Shown here piece by piece: positions 1 to 8,627 of a stretch of 64,000 nt of DNA; the stretch's first letter is position 1; the number at the start of each line of letters is the position of its first letter. Position numbers and translations under genes: made by a program. The stretch spans positions 1-64,000 of the forward strand of contig DAQK01000046.1 of assembly GCA_002502855.1 (NCBI GenBank). Direction: 5' to 3'. The notes under the pieces are model-generated. The model saw only the letters and a list, made by a program, of their open reading frames with translations. It did not search any database and had not been told where the DNA came from. The stretch comes from Methanobacterium sp. UBA279 (GTDB taxonomy: Archaea; Methanobacteriota; Methanobacteria; Methanobacteriales; Methanobacteriaceae).

Positions 1-24
1 GGTATTCCAATTCCTCAAACAAAA

Positions 25-56
25 CCTAGTGTTGTGACAATTTAATTTTGTTACAT
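25..56 (+). repeat. IS630 left terminal inverted repeat
   Basis: Begins CCTAGTGTTGTGACAATTTA and is the inverse of 1181-1212 with three mismatches. It marks the left end of the insertion sequence. Confidence 0.88.
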
Positions 57-77
57 TTATATATTTGAACTTCTATA

Positions 78-1191
78 TTGTATTATATGAAAAGTTTAGA
101 AATTCGACTTGGAGAGGAAGAGGTTCAGTTTTTAAACGAGTTCGTGAAGAAAGGTTTTAGAAAAGCGAGGAAGGTATATAGGGCTAATGTGCTTCTTTTA
201 GCTAATAAAGGTAAGAAAGAAGCGGAGATTGCGAAGATACTTTCTGTTCACAGGAAAACAGTTTGGAGAGTTAAGAAAAGATATTTGGAAGAAGGTCTAG
301 AAGCGGCGTTGAAAGACAAACCCCGATCTGGTCAGCCCATAAAGTATGATGAAAAGAAGCAGGCGGAGATAATAGCTTTGGCATGTTCTGATCCGCCAGA
401 AGGGAGGAAAAGATGGTCAATTAGGCTTTTGGTAGAGGAAATTCATGGTAAAGAGGGTTTTGAGACGATTAATTTTGAAAGTGTTCGTCTTATTTTAAAA
501 AAAGCCGGACTAAGCCTTGGTTAAGAAAAATGTGGTGTAATCAGGAAATTGACAGCGAATACCAAAAGAGAATGTACAATATTTTGGACCTGTACCAAGA
601 GGATTATGATCCGAAAACGGCCTGTTGTGGGTTTTGATGAGAAACCCAAGCAACTTATTGGTGATAAGAGGGAAAAAATTCCAATGAAACCGGGTCAGCC
701 TGAAAGATACGATTACGAATATGAACGAAATGGTAAAGTGAATATTTTCGTTGCAATTGACTTTAAAGCTGGGAAAAGAGACGTAAAAAGTTACTGCTAG
801 AAGAACTAAGAAAGATCTTGCACTATATATGAAACATTTGGTTAATGAGGTTTTCTCTGAAGCTGAAGTAATACGAGTGGTAGCAGATAACTTAAACACA
901 CATACTAAAAAGGCTTTCTACGAAACATTTGAAAAAGAAGAAGCTGAAAAGCTATTAAGCCAAATTGAGTTCCATTACACTCCAAAACATGCAAGCTGGC
1001 TCAATATCGCAGAAATCGAAATTAATGTTATGGACACAGAAAGCATAGGAAGAAGAATCGGGGATAAAAATACCTTAATCAATGAAATCCAGGCATGGAT
1101 GGAAAGAAGGAACAAAAATAGAAGCAAGATTGACTGGAGATTCACAAAAAAAGATGCAAATAACAAATTATCAAAATATTATGTAACATAA
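78..1191 (+). pseudogene. IS630 family transposase, three frameshifts
   Basis: The reading frame must be joined from pieces at 78-about 512, about 512-615, 615-about 786 and 788-1191. The first shift is a missing A before AGCCTTGG (about 512), giving ...KAGL-KPWLRKMW. The second is one extra A in the A4 run at 614-617, restoring GFDEKPKQL. The third is one extra A in the A5 run at 785-789, restoring TARRTKKDL. When joined, the protein is about 360 aa. It has an N-terminal helix-turn-helix (VHRKTVWRVKKRY) and the three IS630 acidic residues in FDEKP, VADNLNTH and NIAEIE. The catalytic triad is intact, so the damage is only in frame continuity. Either a decayed copy or homopolymer sequencing errors; several other accessory genes here show the same pattern. 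Confidence 0.88.
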
Positions 1192-1212
1192 CTAAATTGT
1201 CATAACACTAGG
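1181..1212 (-). repeat. IS630 right terminal inverted repeat
   Basis: Inverse of 25-56; it overlaps the last codons of the transposase and ends in CACTAGG. Confidence 0.88.
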
Positions 1213-1801
1213 CCTAGGCCATATACACACAATACACCAAACGATCAATCTACAAAAAAAACCCTATCTAAACGTACTTTTACTAGAAATACTTATTCCC
1301 CACGGCCAAAACCAAATCCAAGAAATCTACAAGCTCAAAAAATTCACCTAAAACAGACACCCTGAAAAATAATAAAAAATTCTTGGAAAAATGTTTGTAA
1401 GTTATTTGATAAAGTTCGAGGAGAGATGAGATATAATGGTTATTAGTTCTTAGCTCATTCATGCTGACAAACAAGATGACTATAAAGCACTAATAGATCC
1501 AACACCATTTGCCTGCAACATCATTTCCTAAATAAATGATTTCATTAAATGGCTATTTTTTCGACCCTCCAGAAGTGCAATTTGCAGAAAACTAGATAAA
1601 AATCTTGAAAGAATTAGAATATTTAGATGCAAAAGGATTTAATGGAAGAATCATAAAAAAAATGGATGTTAAGGTGTAGATGTGTATAAGATTAAAAAGA
1701 AATTGATATATTAAGATACCAACTTTTCAAATAAAGAATCCGCCCATGAAAATTTGGAAAGGCTTCATGGGACTTGTAGGTATGAGGGGAATATTTGAGG
1801 A
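1213..1801. other. Gene-free stretch with probable gene debris
   Basis: About 590 bases of AT-rich DNA without a credible complete gene. Short open stretches on the plus strand at about 1481-1530 and 1610-1678 read like protein but are broken by stops, so this is probably a decayed gene next to the insertion sequence. A hairpin (CCCATGAA at 1743-1750, TTCATGGG at 1764-1771) lies just before the gene at 1802. Confidence 0.5.
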
Positions 1802-2092
1802 ATGAATATCAATATGACCGATAACAAGCTATTCAAATCAATTATAGTGTTTTTATTTATTTTTAGTATGGGATTCTATTACGCTGCCAGTGTTGCCAGT
1901 CCCTCACTACTGTTTACCATAATGCTGGTTATGGGTCTGGGTGCAGTTGTGGGATTTTTGTTGGCTTTAAAACTCAGTGAAGAGAAAACAGGCCATCTAG
2001 TTGTGTTTGCTTTCATGTTGGCCTTTACGTCCGCCGTAGTGCTAGAATTGATTATTGGGAAACGATTATGGACTAGTACCGGGTTACCTTAG
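1802..2092 (+). CDS. Small membrane protein, possibly 5' part of a split gene
   Basis: A 96-residue protein not recognised as a named family. Three hydrophobic segments at about residues 11-30, 36-54 and 66-85 suggest an integral membrane protein. The ATG at 1802 sits one base after TGAGGA, too close for normal spacing, so the ATG at 1814 (in frame) may be the true start. It ends at a TAG 15 bases before the next ORF. The downstream reading frame is open from 2077, inside this gene, and continues as a membrane segment plus a zinc ribbon. The two may therefore be one gene of about 180 codons split by a frameshift near 2075-2090. Confidence 0.5.
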   Translation: MNINMTDNKLFKSIIVFLFIFSMGFYYAASVASPSLLFTIMLVMGLGAVVGFLLALKLSEEKTGHLVVFAFMLAFTSAVVLELIIGKRLWTSTGLP

Positions 2093-2106
2093 CTCCAGAT
2101 AAATAT

Positions 2107-2346
2107 TTGCTAGCGTTAAATGGCATAACAATAGTATCTAGGATAATGGGATTCATTTCAGGATGTGTTTTAACTATCGGTATTAAGGATATGAGAACCG
2201 GTGAATGGAAATCTGGTGGCTATTTAGTTTGTAAGAAATGCAATGGATACTATGAATCACAACCAAACGAATCACCTGATGATTTCACCGATAAATGTGA
2301 GTGCGGTGGAGAGCTTAAATACGTAGAAAAGATAGATAATGAGTAA
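2107..2346 (+). CDS. Membrane segment plus zinc-ribbon protein, possibly 3' part of a split gene
   Basis: A 79-residue reading frame from a TTG, with the frame open upstream to 2077. Residues 1-27 form one hydrophobic segment. The C-terminal half holds a four-cysteine zinc ribbon: CKKC then 20 residues later CECGG, ending in ELKYVEK. From memory, this kind of C-terminal zinc ribbon recurs in small membrane proteins of Methanobacteriales, with no known function. There is no good ribosome binding site before the TTG, which favours the view that this is the continuation of the ORF at 1802. Confidence 0.5.
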   Translation: MLALNGITIVSRIMGFISGCVLTIGIKDMRTGEWKSGGYLVCKKCNGYYESQPNESPDDFTDKCECGGELKYVEKIDNE

Positions 2347-2444
2347 ATTGATATTCTGATGAAGTTTTTATGTGGTTCCAGAAATTTTGAATGATATTGG
2401 GATTTTACGGTTTACTCCGGAGAATTAAAGAGATTCTGGAAGGG

Positions 2445-4103
2445 CTACCTGTTAATTAACTTTATTTTCCCATCCCGGTTTAAAACAATGCTTTTCTTCC
2501 ATTCATCCCGGGTCTCAGGGTAATCCTCACGGAAATGGGCTCCCCTGCTTTCTTCCCGGATCAGTGCAGATTCAGCGGTTAAAAGAGCCACTTCCAAAAG
2601 TTTTTCAGCTTCCAAGGCATCCTGGAGATCCTTATTATATACATCAACATTAGGGACTTTTACTCCAGCGAGCATTTCCTTAAGCTCTTTAATTCTAGAT
2701 ATAGCGGTCTTTAACCCTTCACGATTGCGGATGATGGCCACGTTTTTCCACATGACCTCCTGTAACTCTTTCCGTATTTCGAATGGGTAGTATTCACCGT
2801 CCTTATAGAGGGACTGGATTCTCTCCTGCTCAAGAGTGGCCTGTTCCATTATATCTTCATATTTTTCATCCATTTTTAACAGGGCATTTCGGGCAGCAGC
2901 TTCCCCAGCTCTCCTACCAAAGACTTGGGTGTCGGCCAGGGCATTTCCTCCCAGCCGGTTGGCACCGTGCACTCCACCGGCAACTTCTCCCGCGGCGAAT
3001 AAATTCTTCACCGTGGTTTCACCGTGTTCATTTATCAGTGCCCCTCCCATGAAGTGGTGGGCTGTGGGTGCAACTTCCATGGGCTCTTCCCGGATGTCTA
3101 TTCCTATATCCAGGAATTGCTGGAGCATGGTTTCCAGTTTTTCCTCTATGACTTCCCGGGGCAGATGGGTTACGTCCAGGTATACGCCTCCCCTTTTGGT
3201 GCCTCGGCCTTCGATTATCTCCTGGTAGATGGCCCTGGCCACCACGTCCCGGGTGGCTAACTCGCCCCGGGGGTCGTATTTCTTCATGAACCGTTCGCCT
3301 TTGGAATTGAAGAGTCGTCCTCCTTCGCCCCTTACTGCTTCGGTTATGAGCACTCCCTTTCTTGATTCGGGGTATAACATTCCTGTGGGGTGGAATTGAA
3401 CCTGTTCCATGTCCAGGAGATCGGCCCCTACCTGATAGGCCAGTGCATATCCGTCCCCTGTTTTTTGGATGGCGTTGGAGGTTACGGGGTACATCCATCC
3501 CGCCCCTCCAGTTGCCAGGACAGTTGATCTGGCCTGGAAGATGAGGAAGTCTGAAGTTTTAAGTGAAAGTCCACAGGCCCCCAGGATGCTTCCGTCTTCG
3601 TCATCGGTTAAGAGTTTGGTGATTATCATTTCCTCGATTGTCTTTATTCCTCTCCTTATCACTTCCTCTTTAAGGGCGGTCATCATTTCATGGCCGGTCC
3701 TGTCTCCCTGGAAGCAGGTTCTTCTGAACGTCTGGCCACCGAAGGGTCTCTGGTTAAGTTTACCAGATTCCTGGCGGTCGAACATGGCTCCATAACTTTC
3801 CAGTTCTTCCAGTCTTTCGGGAGCTTCTTCCACCAGGATCTTTACCAGTTTTGTATCGTTTAAATAAGCCCCTCCCTTGAGGGTGTCTTTAAAATGAGCT
3901 TCAGTACTATCTTCTTCATCGACGTATCCGAAGGCTGCGTTGTATCCGCCTTCAGCCAGGGTAGTGCATCCGGATTTGAAGGATAATCCCTTAGAAATTA
4001 TAGTAACATCTAAACCTTGTTTGCTTGCTTCTATAGCTGCTCTACATCCTGCTCCGCCGGATCCTATTACCAGGACGTCTGTGTGGTGAATCTCTCTTTC
4101 CAT
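2445..4103 (-). CDS. tfrA: Thiol:fumarate reductase subunit A (flavoprotein)
   Basis: A 552-aa FAD flavoprotein of the succinate dehydrogenase/fumarate reductase family. In Methanobacteriales, TfrAB reduces fumarate with coenzymes M and B, giving succinate for biosynthesis and the CoM-S-S-CoB heterodisulfide. The FAD-binding motif VLVIGSGGAGCRAAIEAS is at residues 10-27. The substrate/FAD region includes QVQFHPTG, TEAVRGEGG, APTAHHFMGG and GEVAGGVHGANRLGGNAL. The C-terminal domain carries the EESRGAHFREDYP motif typical of these enzymes. tfrB (the iron-sulfur subunit) is not in this window. Transcribed alone, divergent from sepS. There is no clear ribosome binding site, so the message may have a very short leader. 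Confidence 0.9.
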   Translation of the reverse strand: MEREIHHTDVLVIGSGGAGCRAAIEASKQGLDVTIISKGLSFKSGCTTLAEGGYNAAFGYVDEEDSTEAHFKDTLKGGAYLNDTKLVKILVEEAPERLEELESYGAMFDRQESGKLNQRPFGGQTFRRTCFQGDRTGHEMMTALKEEVIRRGIKTIEEMIITKLLTDDEDGSILGACGLSLKTSDFLIFQARSTVLATGGAGWMYPVTSNAIQKTGDGYALAYQVGADLLDMEQVQFHPTGMLYPESRKGVLITEAVRGEGGRLFNSKGERFMKKYDPRGELATRDVVARAIYQEIIEGRGTKRGGVYLDVTHLPREVIEEKLETMLQQFLDIGIDIREEPMEVAPTAHHFMGGALINEHGETTVKNLFAAGEVAGGVHGANRLGGNALADTQVFGRRAGEAAARNALLKMDEKYEDIMEQATLEQERIQSLYKDGEYYPFEIRKELQEVMWKNVAIIRNREGLKTAISRIKELKEMLAGVKVPNVDVYNKDLQDALEAEKLLEVALLTAESALIREESRGAHFREDYPETRDEWKKSIVLNRDGKIKLINR

Positions 4104-4190
4104 GTTAACAGTTTAATAAATTCGGGGATATTAATTTTACGATGAAATTAAGTATAATCCTATTAATCCACCTGATTTAAATTATAATAA

Positions 4191-4200
4191 TTTATAAATA
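4191..4200 (+). promoter_or_regulatory. TATA box for the sepS-nfi-ribK operon
   Basis: TTTATAAATA lies about 40 bases before the ATG at 4235. An archaeal start about 25 bases downstream of this box would give a very short leader that still includes that ATG. Confidence 0.45.
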
Positions 4201-4234
4201 AAATCAGGGGTAAATATATTAAAAGACCCGTTTA

Positions 4235-5905
4235 ATGGACTTTAACAAATTTTTACCATACACAACACTTGCATTGTGGGGCGTTATTCTGGATAAAAAG
4301 GAAATAATACGATTGGCGAAGAAGGATTTTGAAAAGGCGTGGGTTGAAACTGCCAGAACCCTTAAGAAGCCGCATCATGATGAAGAATATCCCCGGCTTT
4401 ATTTGAAGACCGGCAAATCCCATATGCTCTATGACACTATCTGGGAGCTGCGACAGGCCTATCTAAGGTTGGGATTTGACGAAGTGATAAATCCTGTGTT
4501 TATAGATGAAGACCAGATTTATAAACAGTTTGGACCGGAAGCTCCCGCTGTTCTGGATCGCTGTTTTTATCTGGCCGGGCTTCCCAGGCCAGATATTGGG
4601 CTGGGCCTGGAGAAAATTGAGAAAATCGAGAACCTGGGCGTGGCTTTAGACGAGGATAAAATACTGGGTTTGAAGGATGTTTTCCGCAGCTACAAGAAGG
4701 GCGACACCAGCGGTGATGATCTAGTTCTGGAATTAACTTCGACATTGGATGTGGATGATGGATCAGCTTTACGTGTTCTTGAAAGGGTTTTTCCGGAGTT
4801 ACGCGACCTTAAACCATTGGCCAGCCGCTCCACTCTCAGATCCCATATGACCAGCGGATGGTTCCTGACCCTAAAAGCTATACACGAAAAAAGACCCTTG
4901 CCGGTTAAACTATTTTCCATTGACCGCTGCTTCCGGAGAGAACAGAAAGAAGATGCTAGCCATCTTATGACTTACCATTCAGCATCCTGTGTCTGGATGG
5001 ATGATGAGATCTCATTGGATGTGGGTATGGCTGTATCTGAAAGCCTCCTGCAGCACTTTGGATTTGAAAAATTTAAATTCATCCCGGATGAGAAGAAATC
5101 TAAATATTACATCCCCACCACCCAGACAGAAGTCTACGGTTACCACCCGAAACTTAAAGAATGGGTTGAGGTGGCCACCTTCGGTTTGTACTCCCCCATA
5201 GCACTTGCCAAATACGGAATAGATAAGGAAGTGATGAACCTCGGTGTTGGGGTAGAAAGAATTGCCATGATACTCAACCAGGAGGAGGATATCCGGGCCA
5301 TGGTATACCGGCAGAGCTACGGTAAATGGAGCTTATCTGACCGGGAAATCGCGGCGATGCTTAAAATAAACGAGTACCCCACCACCGATGAGGGCCAGGC
5401 TTTGATGGAGAATATCATCACTGTCTGCAAGGAGCATGGTAACACGCCTTCTCCCTGTCAATTCCTGATTTATAAGGGGGAATTTCTGGGGAAAAACATA
5501 GAAGTAAGGGTTATTGAACCAGAAGAAGGCACTAAACTCCTCGGACCAGCGGCGTGGAACCAGATATACGTCAATCAGGGGAATATTGTAGGGGTTCCAC
5601 CAGGAGAAAATTTAGCACCAGAAGTCTTAGAAACGGACACTGGAATGTCTGACCTGGAGAATGCCACTCCAACCAATATCAGTTACATGGAGGGTGTAGC
5701 TGCCCAGGCCGCCTATAAGATAGAGGAGATGGTGGTAAGTGGTGAAGAAAGCCTTAAATTCAGAACTACCATTGCCAGGTACATCTCTGATGTGAATTTA
5801 ATTCTAAATAAAATCGCTTTAAACTATATAACCAGCGAAAATAAGGTTATAGATGTGAGGGGTCCCATATTTTCCACCATAACCTGTGAAGTTAAAGATG
5901 ATTGA
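4235..5905 (+). CDS. sepS: O-phosphoseryl-tRNA(Cys) synthetase (SepRS)
   Basis: A class II tRNA synthetase (556 aa from this start) that charges tRNA(Cys) with O-phosphoserine; SepCysS then converts it to Cys-tRNA(Cys). This is the methanogen route to cysteine. Visible class II motifs are the motif-2 region SIDRCFRREQKEDASHLMTYHSASC and motif 3 (GVGVERIAMI). The N-terminal block KDFEKAW...PRLYLKTGKSHMLYDTIWELRQAYLRLGF is typical of SepRS. The first 18 residues (MDFNKFLPYTTLALWGVI) look unlike the family, which usually begins near LDKKEIIRLAKKDF, so translation may start later (a TTG at 4274 is one option). The stop codon lies inside the 5' end of endonuclease V, so the two are probably co-transcribed. 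Confidence 0.9.
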   Translation: MDFNKFLPYTTLALWGVILDKKEIIRLAKKDFEKAWVETARTLKKPHHDEEYPRLYLKTGKSHMLYDTIWELRQAYLRLGFDEVINPVFIDEDQIYKQFGPEAPAVLDRCFYLAGLPRPDIGLGLEKIEKIENLGVALDEDKILGLKDVFRSYKKGDTSGDDLVLELTSTLDVDDGSALRVLERVFPELRDLKPLASRSTLRSHMTSGWFLTLKAIHEKRPLPVKLFSIDRCFRREQKEDASHLMTYHSASCVWMDDEISLDVGMAVSESLLQHFGFEKFKFIPDEKKSKYYIPTTQTEVYGYHPKLKEWVEVATFGLYSPIALAKYGIDKEVMNLGVGVERIAMILNQEEDIRAMVYRQSYGKWSLSDREIAAMLKINEYPTTDEGQALMENIITVCKEHGNTPSPCQFLIYKGEFLGKNIEVRVIEPEEGTKLLGPAAWNQIYVNQGNIVGVPPGENLAPEVLETDTGMSDLENATPTNISYMEGVAAQAAYKIEEMVVSGEESLKFRTTIARYISDVNLILNKIALNYITSENKVIDVRGPIFSTITCEVKDD

Positions 5906-6575
5906 GTTCCATTACCCTTACGATTTAAACATGGATCTAGCCAATATACAAATTGAACTGGCTAAAGAGGTGATCCGGGAAGATGTAACTGGAAATCCTG
6001 ATAACATAGTGGGTGTGGACGTATCTTTCTCCAAGGATGATAGGGCAGTGGCTGCTGCAGTTATAGTGGATCTTAAATCTTTAGATATCGTTGAAAAAGT
6101 GACCAGGGAAGTCGTTCTTTCTTTCCCCTATATCCCTGGATTTTTAGGATTTAGAGAAGCTGAATCTATGGTTAAAGTGTTGAAAAAGTTGGAAACTGGA
6201 TTTGATGTCATCATGGTTAATGGTCACGGCATACTACATCCCAGAGGATTTGGGCTGGCTTCACACGTGGGTTTGTTGATGGATATGCCCACAGTAGGCT
6301 TGGCTAAAAGGTTAATTGCCGGTAACTATATAAAAAAGGATACATCATCATTTAATAGGGGTAAGTCCCCAGTCCAAATGGTTGTCCGGGAGAAAGAAAT
6401 AATCGGCGCATACATGAACAGATATTATGTGAGTATTGGACATAAAATCATCCTCAAGACAGCTTTAGAACTTGTAAAAGCGGTAAGTATCTATAAAACA
6501 CCCGAACCAATACGGCAAGCTCATATACTGGCAACAAAGGTATTTAAACATATAATAAATGGTAAAAGTGTTTGA
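5886..6575 (+). CDS. nfi: Endonuclease V homologue with altered active site
   Basis: About 230 aa, endonuclease V family, which cuts DNA (or RNA) 3' of deoxyinosine/inosine. Family motifs: GVDVSF (Asp45), the lesion-recognition wedge YIPGFLGFRE (Glu91), NGHGILHPRGFGLASHVG, GLAKRLI and SIGHKI. In characterised enzymes the third motif is DGHG, with Asp as a metal ligand. Here codon 6219-6221 is AAT, so the residue is Asn112. The remaining metal and lysine positions look normal. The GTG at 5886 overlaps sepS by 20 bases; the ATG at 5898 is an equally good start. Activity may be reduced or altered. Confidence 0.85.
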   Translation: MKLKMIEFHYPYDLNMDLANIQIELAKEVIREDVTGNPDNIVGVDVSFSKDDRAVAAAVIVDLKSLDIVEKVTREVVLSFPYIPGFLGFREAESMVKVLKKLETGFDVIMVNGHGILHPRGFGLASHVGLLMDMPTVGLAKRLIAGNYIKKDTSSFNRGKSPVQMVVREKEIIGAYMNRYYVSIGHKIILKTALELVKAVSIYKTPEPIRQAHILATKVFKHIINGKSV

Positions 6576-6576
6576 T

Positions 6577-6972
6577 ATGAAGATATTAGGATTTGTAATT
6601 TCTGGAACCAGAAAGGGCGGCTATTTCATATCCCAAAAATTTTACAGTGAACAGTTCGAGGAAAAACTGGGTTTTAAACCCTTCCCTGGAACTTTGAACA
6701 TCCAAATCCAGGAGGGAAACCTGGAACGGATAGCCAAGATTCCCAGAGAGGAAATAGGAACCATAAAGGGTAATGAAGATTTCGGTGATGTGAAATATAT
6801 AAAGGCCAGTTTAAATGGCCAGGTAAACGGAGCTATAGTGTTTCCAGTTAAAACTCAACATCCACAGGATATACTGGAATTTATAGCCAGTACAAATCTC
6901 AGAGAACATTTAAACCTTGAAGACGGTGCACTGGTTGAACTGGATATCAAGGTGATCAAGGGTGAAGGATAA
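6577..6972 (+). CDS. ribK: CTP-dependent riboflavin kinase
   Basis: A 131-aa archaeal riboflavin kinase (former DUF120) that uses CTP to make FMN from riboflavin. Visible features are the N-terminal beta-barrel stretch GFVISGTRKGGYFI, the substrate/metal region PFPGTLNIQI and the C-terminal LREHLNLEDGALVELDI. It is the stand-alone kinase, without the N-terminal helix-turn-helix found in RbkR regulators. I chose the ATG at 6577, which begins MKILGFVISG like relatives and sits one base past the nfi stop. An in-frame ATG at 6559 would add six residues. ribB follows 107 bases downstream. Confidence 0.88.
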   Translation: MKILGFVISGTRKGGYFISQKFYSEQFEEKLGFKPFPGTLNIQIQEGNLERIAKIPREEIGTIKGNEDFGDVKYIKASLNGQVNGAIVFPVKTQHPQDILEFIASTNLREHLNLEDGALVELDIKVIKGEG

Positions 6973-7027
6973 AGTATTTTTATTATAGATAGTGTAATAT
7001 TCCTACAATCAATTTTCTTTTATCTAC

Positions 7028-7041
7028 TTATCTTAAGATAA
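7028..7041. promoter_or_regulatory. Perfect palindrome upstream of ribB, candidate operator
   Basis: TTATCTTAAGATAA is a perfect 14-bp palindrome in the ribK-ribB gap, 39 bases before the ribB ATG. It would lie near or just after the transcription start, where a repressor could block initiation. No regulator for it is visible in the window. Confidence 0.4.
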
Positions 7042-7079
7042 ACAGGAGAATCTTTAATTTCAGATACATAAGTGATAGA

Positions 7080-7760
7080 ATGATAGACAAGGCAATCGAA
7101 GCATTCAAAAACGGTGAAATAGTCCTAATATTCGACGATGACAACCGGGAAAGGGAAACAGACATGATAATAGCTGCTGAGCATATGACACCCGAACATA
7201 TGACTACCATCAGGAATGATGCCGGAGGTCTGGTATGCGTACCTTTATCTGCGGAAGTTTCCAATAAACTGGGCATACCTTTCATGACTGATATAATGGG
7301 GGAAGCAAGCCACAAATTTTCAGTCCTGGCGGACTTATCACCGACCGATATACCATACGATGAAAAATCAGCTTTTTCCATAACCATAAACCATAGGAAA
7401 ACGTTCACCGGGATAACCGATAGTGACCGGGCCTGCACCATAAAGGAGCTGGGTTTACTCTGTAAAAATGGGGATTATGCAGATTTAGGGAAGTATTTCC
7501 GTTCCCCTGGACATGTTACACTACTGAGGGCTGCCGAGGGCCATGTCCTTAAAAGGAGAGGCCACACCGAACTGAGCATCGCACTTGCTGAAATGGCCGG
7601 CACTACCCCGGTAGCTGTCTGCTGTGAAATGATGGACGATGAAACCAGGGGCTCCATGACCACTGATAAAGTGGAAAAATACGCAGAAAAGCATGGTCTG
7701 GTATTTTTAAGTGGTGCAGAAGTGGTGGAAGCCTATAAAGAATTCATTAATTCTAAATAA
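7080..7760 (+). CDS. ribB: 3,4-dihydroxy-2-butanone 4-phosphate synthase
   Basis: A 226-aa enzyme that converts ribulose 5-phosphate to dihydroxybutanone phosphate and formate, supplying the four-carbon unit of riboflavin. Signature motifs: the acidic metal-binding loop DDDNRERETDM near residue 20, HMTPEHM, and RRGHTELSIALAEMAG followed by CCEMMDDETRGSM. It is the single-domain form, without a fused GTP cyclohydrolase II, as usual in archaea. The start follows AGTGAT at good spacing. Located with ribK, so this is a small flavin gene cluster, but the 14-bp palindrome between them suggests separate control. Confidence 0.95.
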   Translation: MIDKAIEAFKNGEIVLIFDDDNRERETDMIIAAEHMTPEHMTTIRNDAGGLVCVPLSAEVSNKLGIPFMTDIMGEASHKFSVLADLSPTDIPYDEKSAFSITINHRKTFTGITDSDRACTIKELGLLCKNGDYADLGKYFRSPGHVTLLRAAEGHVLKRRGHTELSIALAEMAGTTPVAVCCEMMDDETRGSMTTDKVEKYAEKHGLVFLSGAEVVEAYKEFINSK

Positions 7761-7875
7761 TTCTTTTTTCTTTTAATTTAATACTAACCCCCTATTTTTT
7801 TATGTGTTATTTTTGAACTGGTAGAAAATAATAAAAACTTCCGAAAACATATATTACTATAGGCGAGTTGGTAAT

Positions 7876-8544
7876 ATGTTGGATATTGGTATAATTGGTC
7901 GAAAAAGTGATGATTACGAAACTAAGTTTTTAAATGAGCTGATTCCTGGTGAAGAAATTTCCGGGGAAATATACATTGGGGAAATCAAGAAAACTTCCAT
8001 TGAAAGATCAGAATCGTACCAATTCTACGTGATCCTAACTGACAACGACAGCCAGAGGAAATGGATCTGCAGCCTGGTAACCTCTTACTACCCAGAAACA
8101 GGTAATATATACGGGGAAAAAGGAGGGAGGGTTTATACTTTCATTGATACCTTGAATCATGTGATAAACAACGACTCCTTAAATGTGCAGGACAGTTACT
8201 CGGTGAACTTCAAGACCTTCCGTGACGCAGTTAACGATAACGTATCCTCAGTCACAGTTAAGGCGGTGAGTCCAGTAAATCCCCATGCAAAATACGTTAA
8301 CCTGGCAGTGATCAGCGCACAACTAACAGATGAAACAACCAGACATCGGCCATCCAGCCTGGAAGATCTGGCCGATAAAAATGCGGTGATACGCATAGCC
8401 TACGCCAATATCCAGGGAAAAGCAAAAGAAATCACATTACAGAACGTGGCCGTTGAATTAAAATCCATGCAGGACCGGGATGAAATAACGGAACTCGAGT
8501 TTAAAAACGCTTTAAAGGAACTGGATGCTGTTAAACAGGGTTAA
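7876..8544 (+). CDS. Conserved-looking soluble protein of unknown function
   Basis: A 222-aa protein I do not recognise. It has no signal peptide or membrane segment. The central part (residues 30-130) alternates short hydrophobic strands (GEIYIGEIKKTS, YQFYVILTDN, KWICSLVTSYYPE, GRVYTFIDTL) and could be an OB-like beta fold. The C-terminal 70 residues look helical and charged (VELKSMQDRDEITELEFKNALKEL). The ATG follows GGTAAT. It stands alone between ribB and a convergent gene. Confidence 0.75.
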   Translation: MLDIGIIGRKSDDYETKFLNELIPGEEISGEIYIGEIKKTSIERSESYQFYVILTDNDSQRKWICSLVTSYYPETGNIYGEKGGRVYTFIDTLNHVINNDSLNVQDSYSVNFKTFRDAVNDNVSSVTVKAVSPVNPHAKYVNLAVISAQLTDETTRHRPSSLEDLADKNAVIRIAYANIQGKAKEITLQNVAVELKSMQDRDEITELEFKNALKELDAVKQG

Positions 8545-8557
8545 AATCAATTTTAAA

Positions 8558-8589
8558 TTTTAGGATTACAAATTTTTAGGATTACAAAT
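8558..8589. repeat. 16-bp tandem duplication
   Basis: Two adjacent exact copies of TTTTAGGATTACAAAT (8558-8573, 8574-8589) between two convergent genes. Confidence 0.85.
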
Positions 8590-8597
8590 TAAAAATT

Positions 8598-8627
8598 CTT
8601 ATTTCAGGAGTCCTTATTTCAGGAGTA
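8598..8627. repeat. 15-bp tandem duplication across a stop codon
   Basis: Two adjacent units of CTTATTTCAGGAGTM (8598-8612, 8613-8627) differing at one base. The second contains the stop codon of the minus-strand gene 8619-10130; the first repeats it in the 3' flank. Confidence 0.8.

Larger units (their letters stand above)
25..1212. mobile_element. IS630-family insertion sequence, degraded
   Basis: A complete element about 1.19 kb long, bounded by near-perfect 32-bp terminal inverted repeats at 25-56 and 1181-1212 (29 of 32 positions match by eye). The outer ends lie in CTAG on both sides (26-29 and 1208-1211), which fits the TA target preference of IS630/Tc1-type elements. It holds one transposase gene, broken by frameshifts. 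Because the ends are intact, the element could still be moved if an active relative supplied transposase in trans; that is inference. Confidence 0.9.

Noticed and set aside
1283..1474. 63-codon minus-strand ORF after the insertion sequence
   Set aside because: No start context, low-complexity hydrophobic sequence and surrounding gene decay; not supported as a gene.
3028..3498. Long open frame overlapping tfrA on the same strand in another frame
   Set aside because: Proline/arginine-rich shadow of a clearly coding gene.
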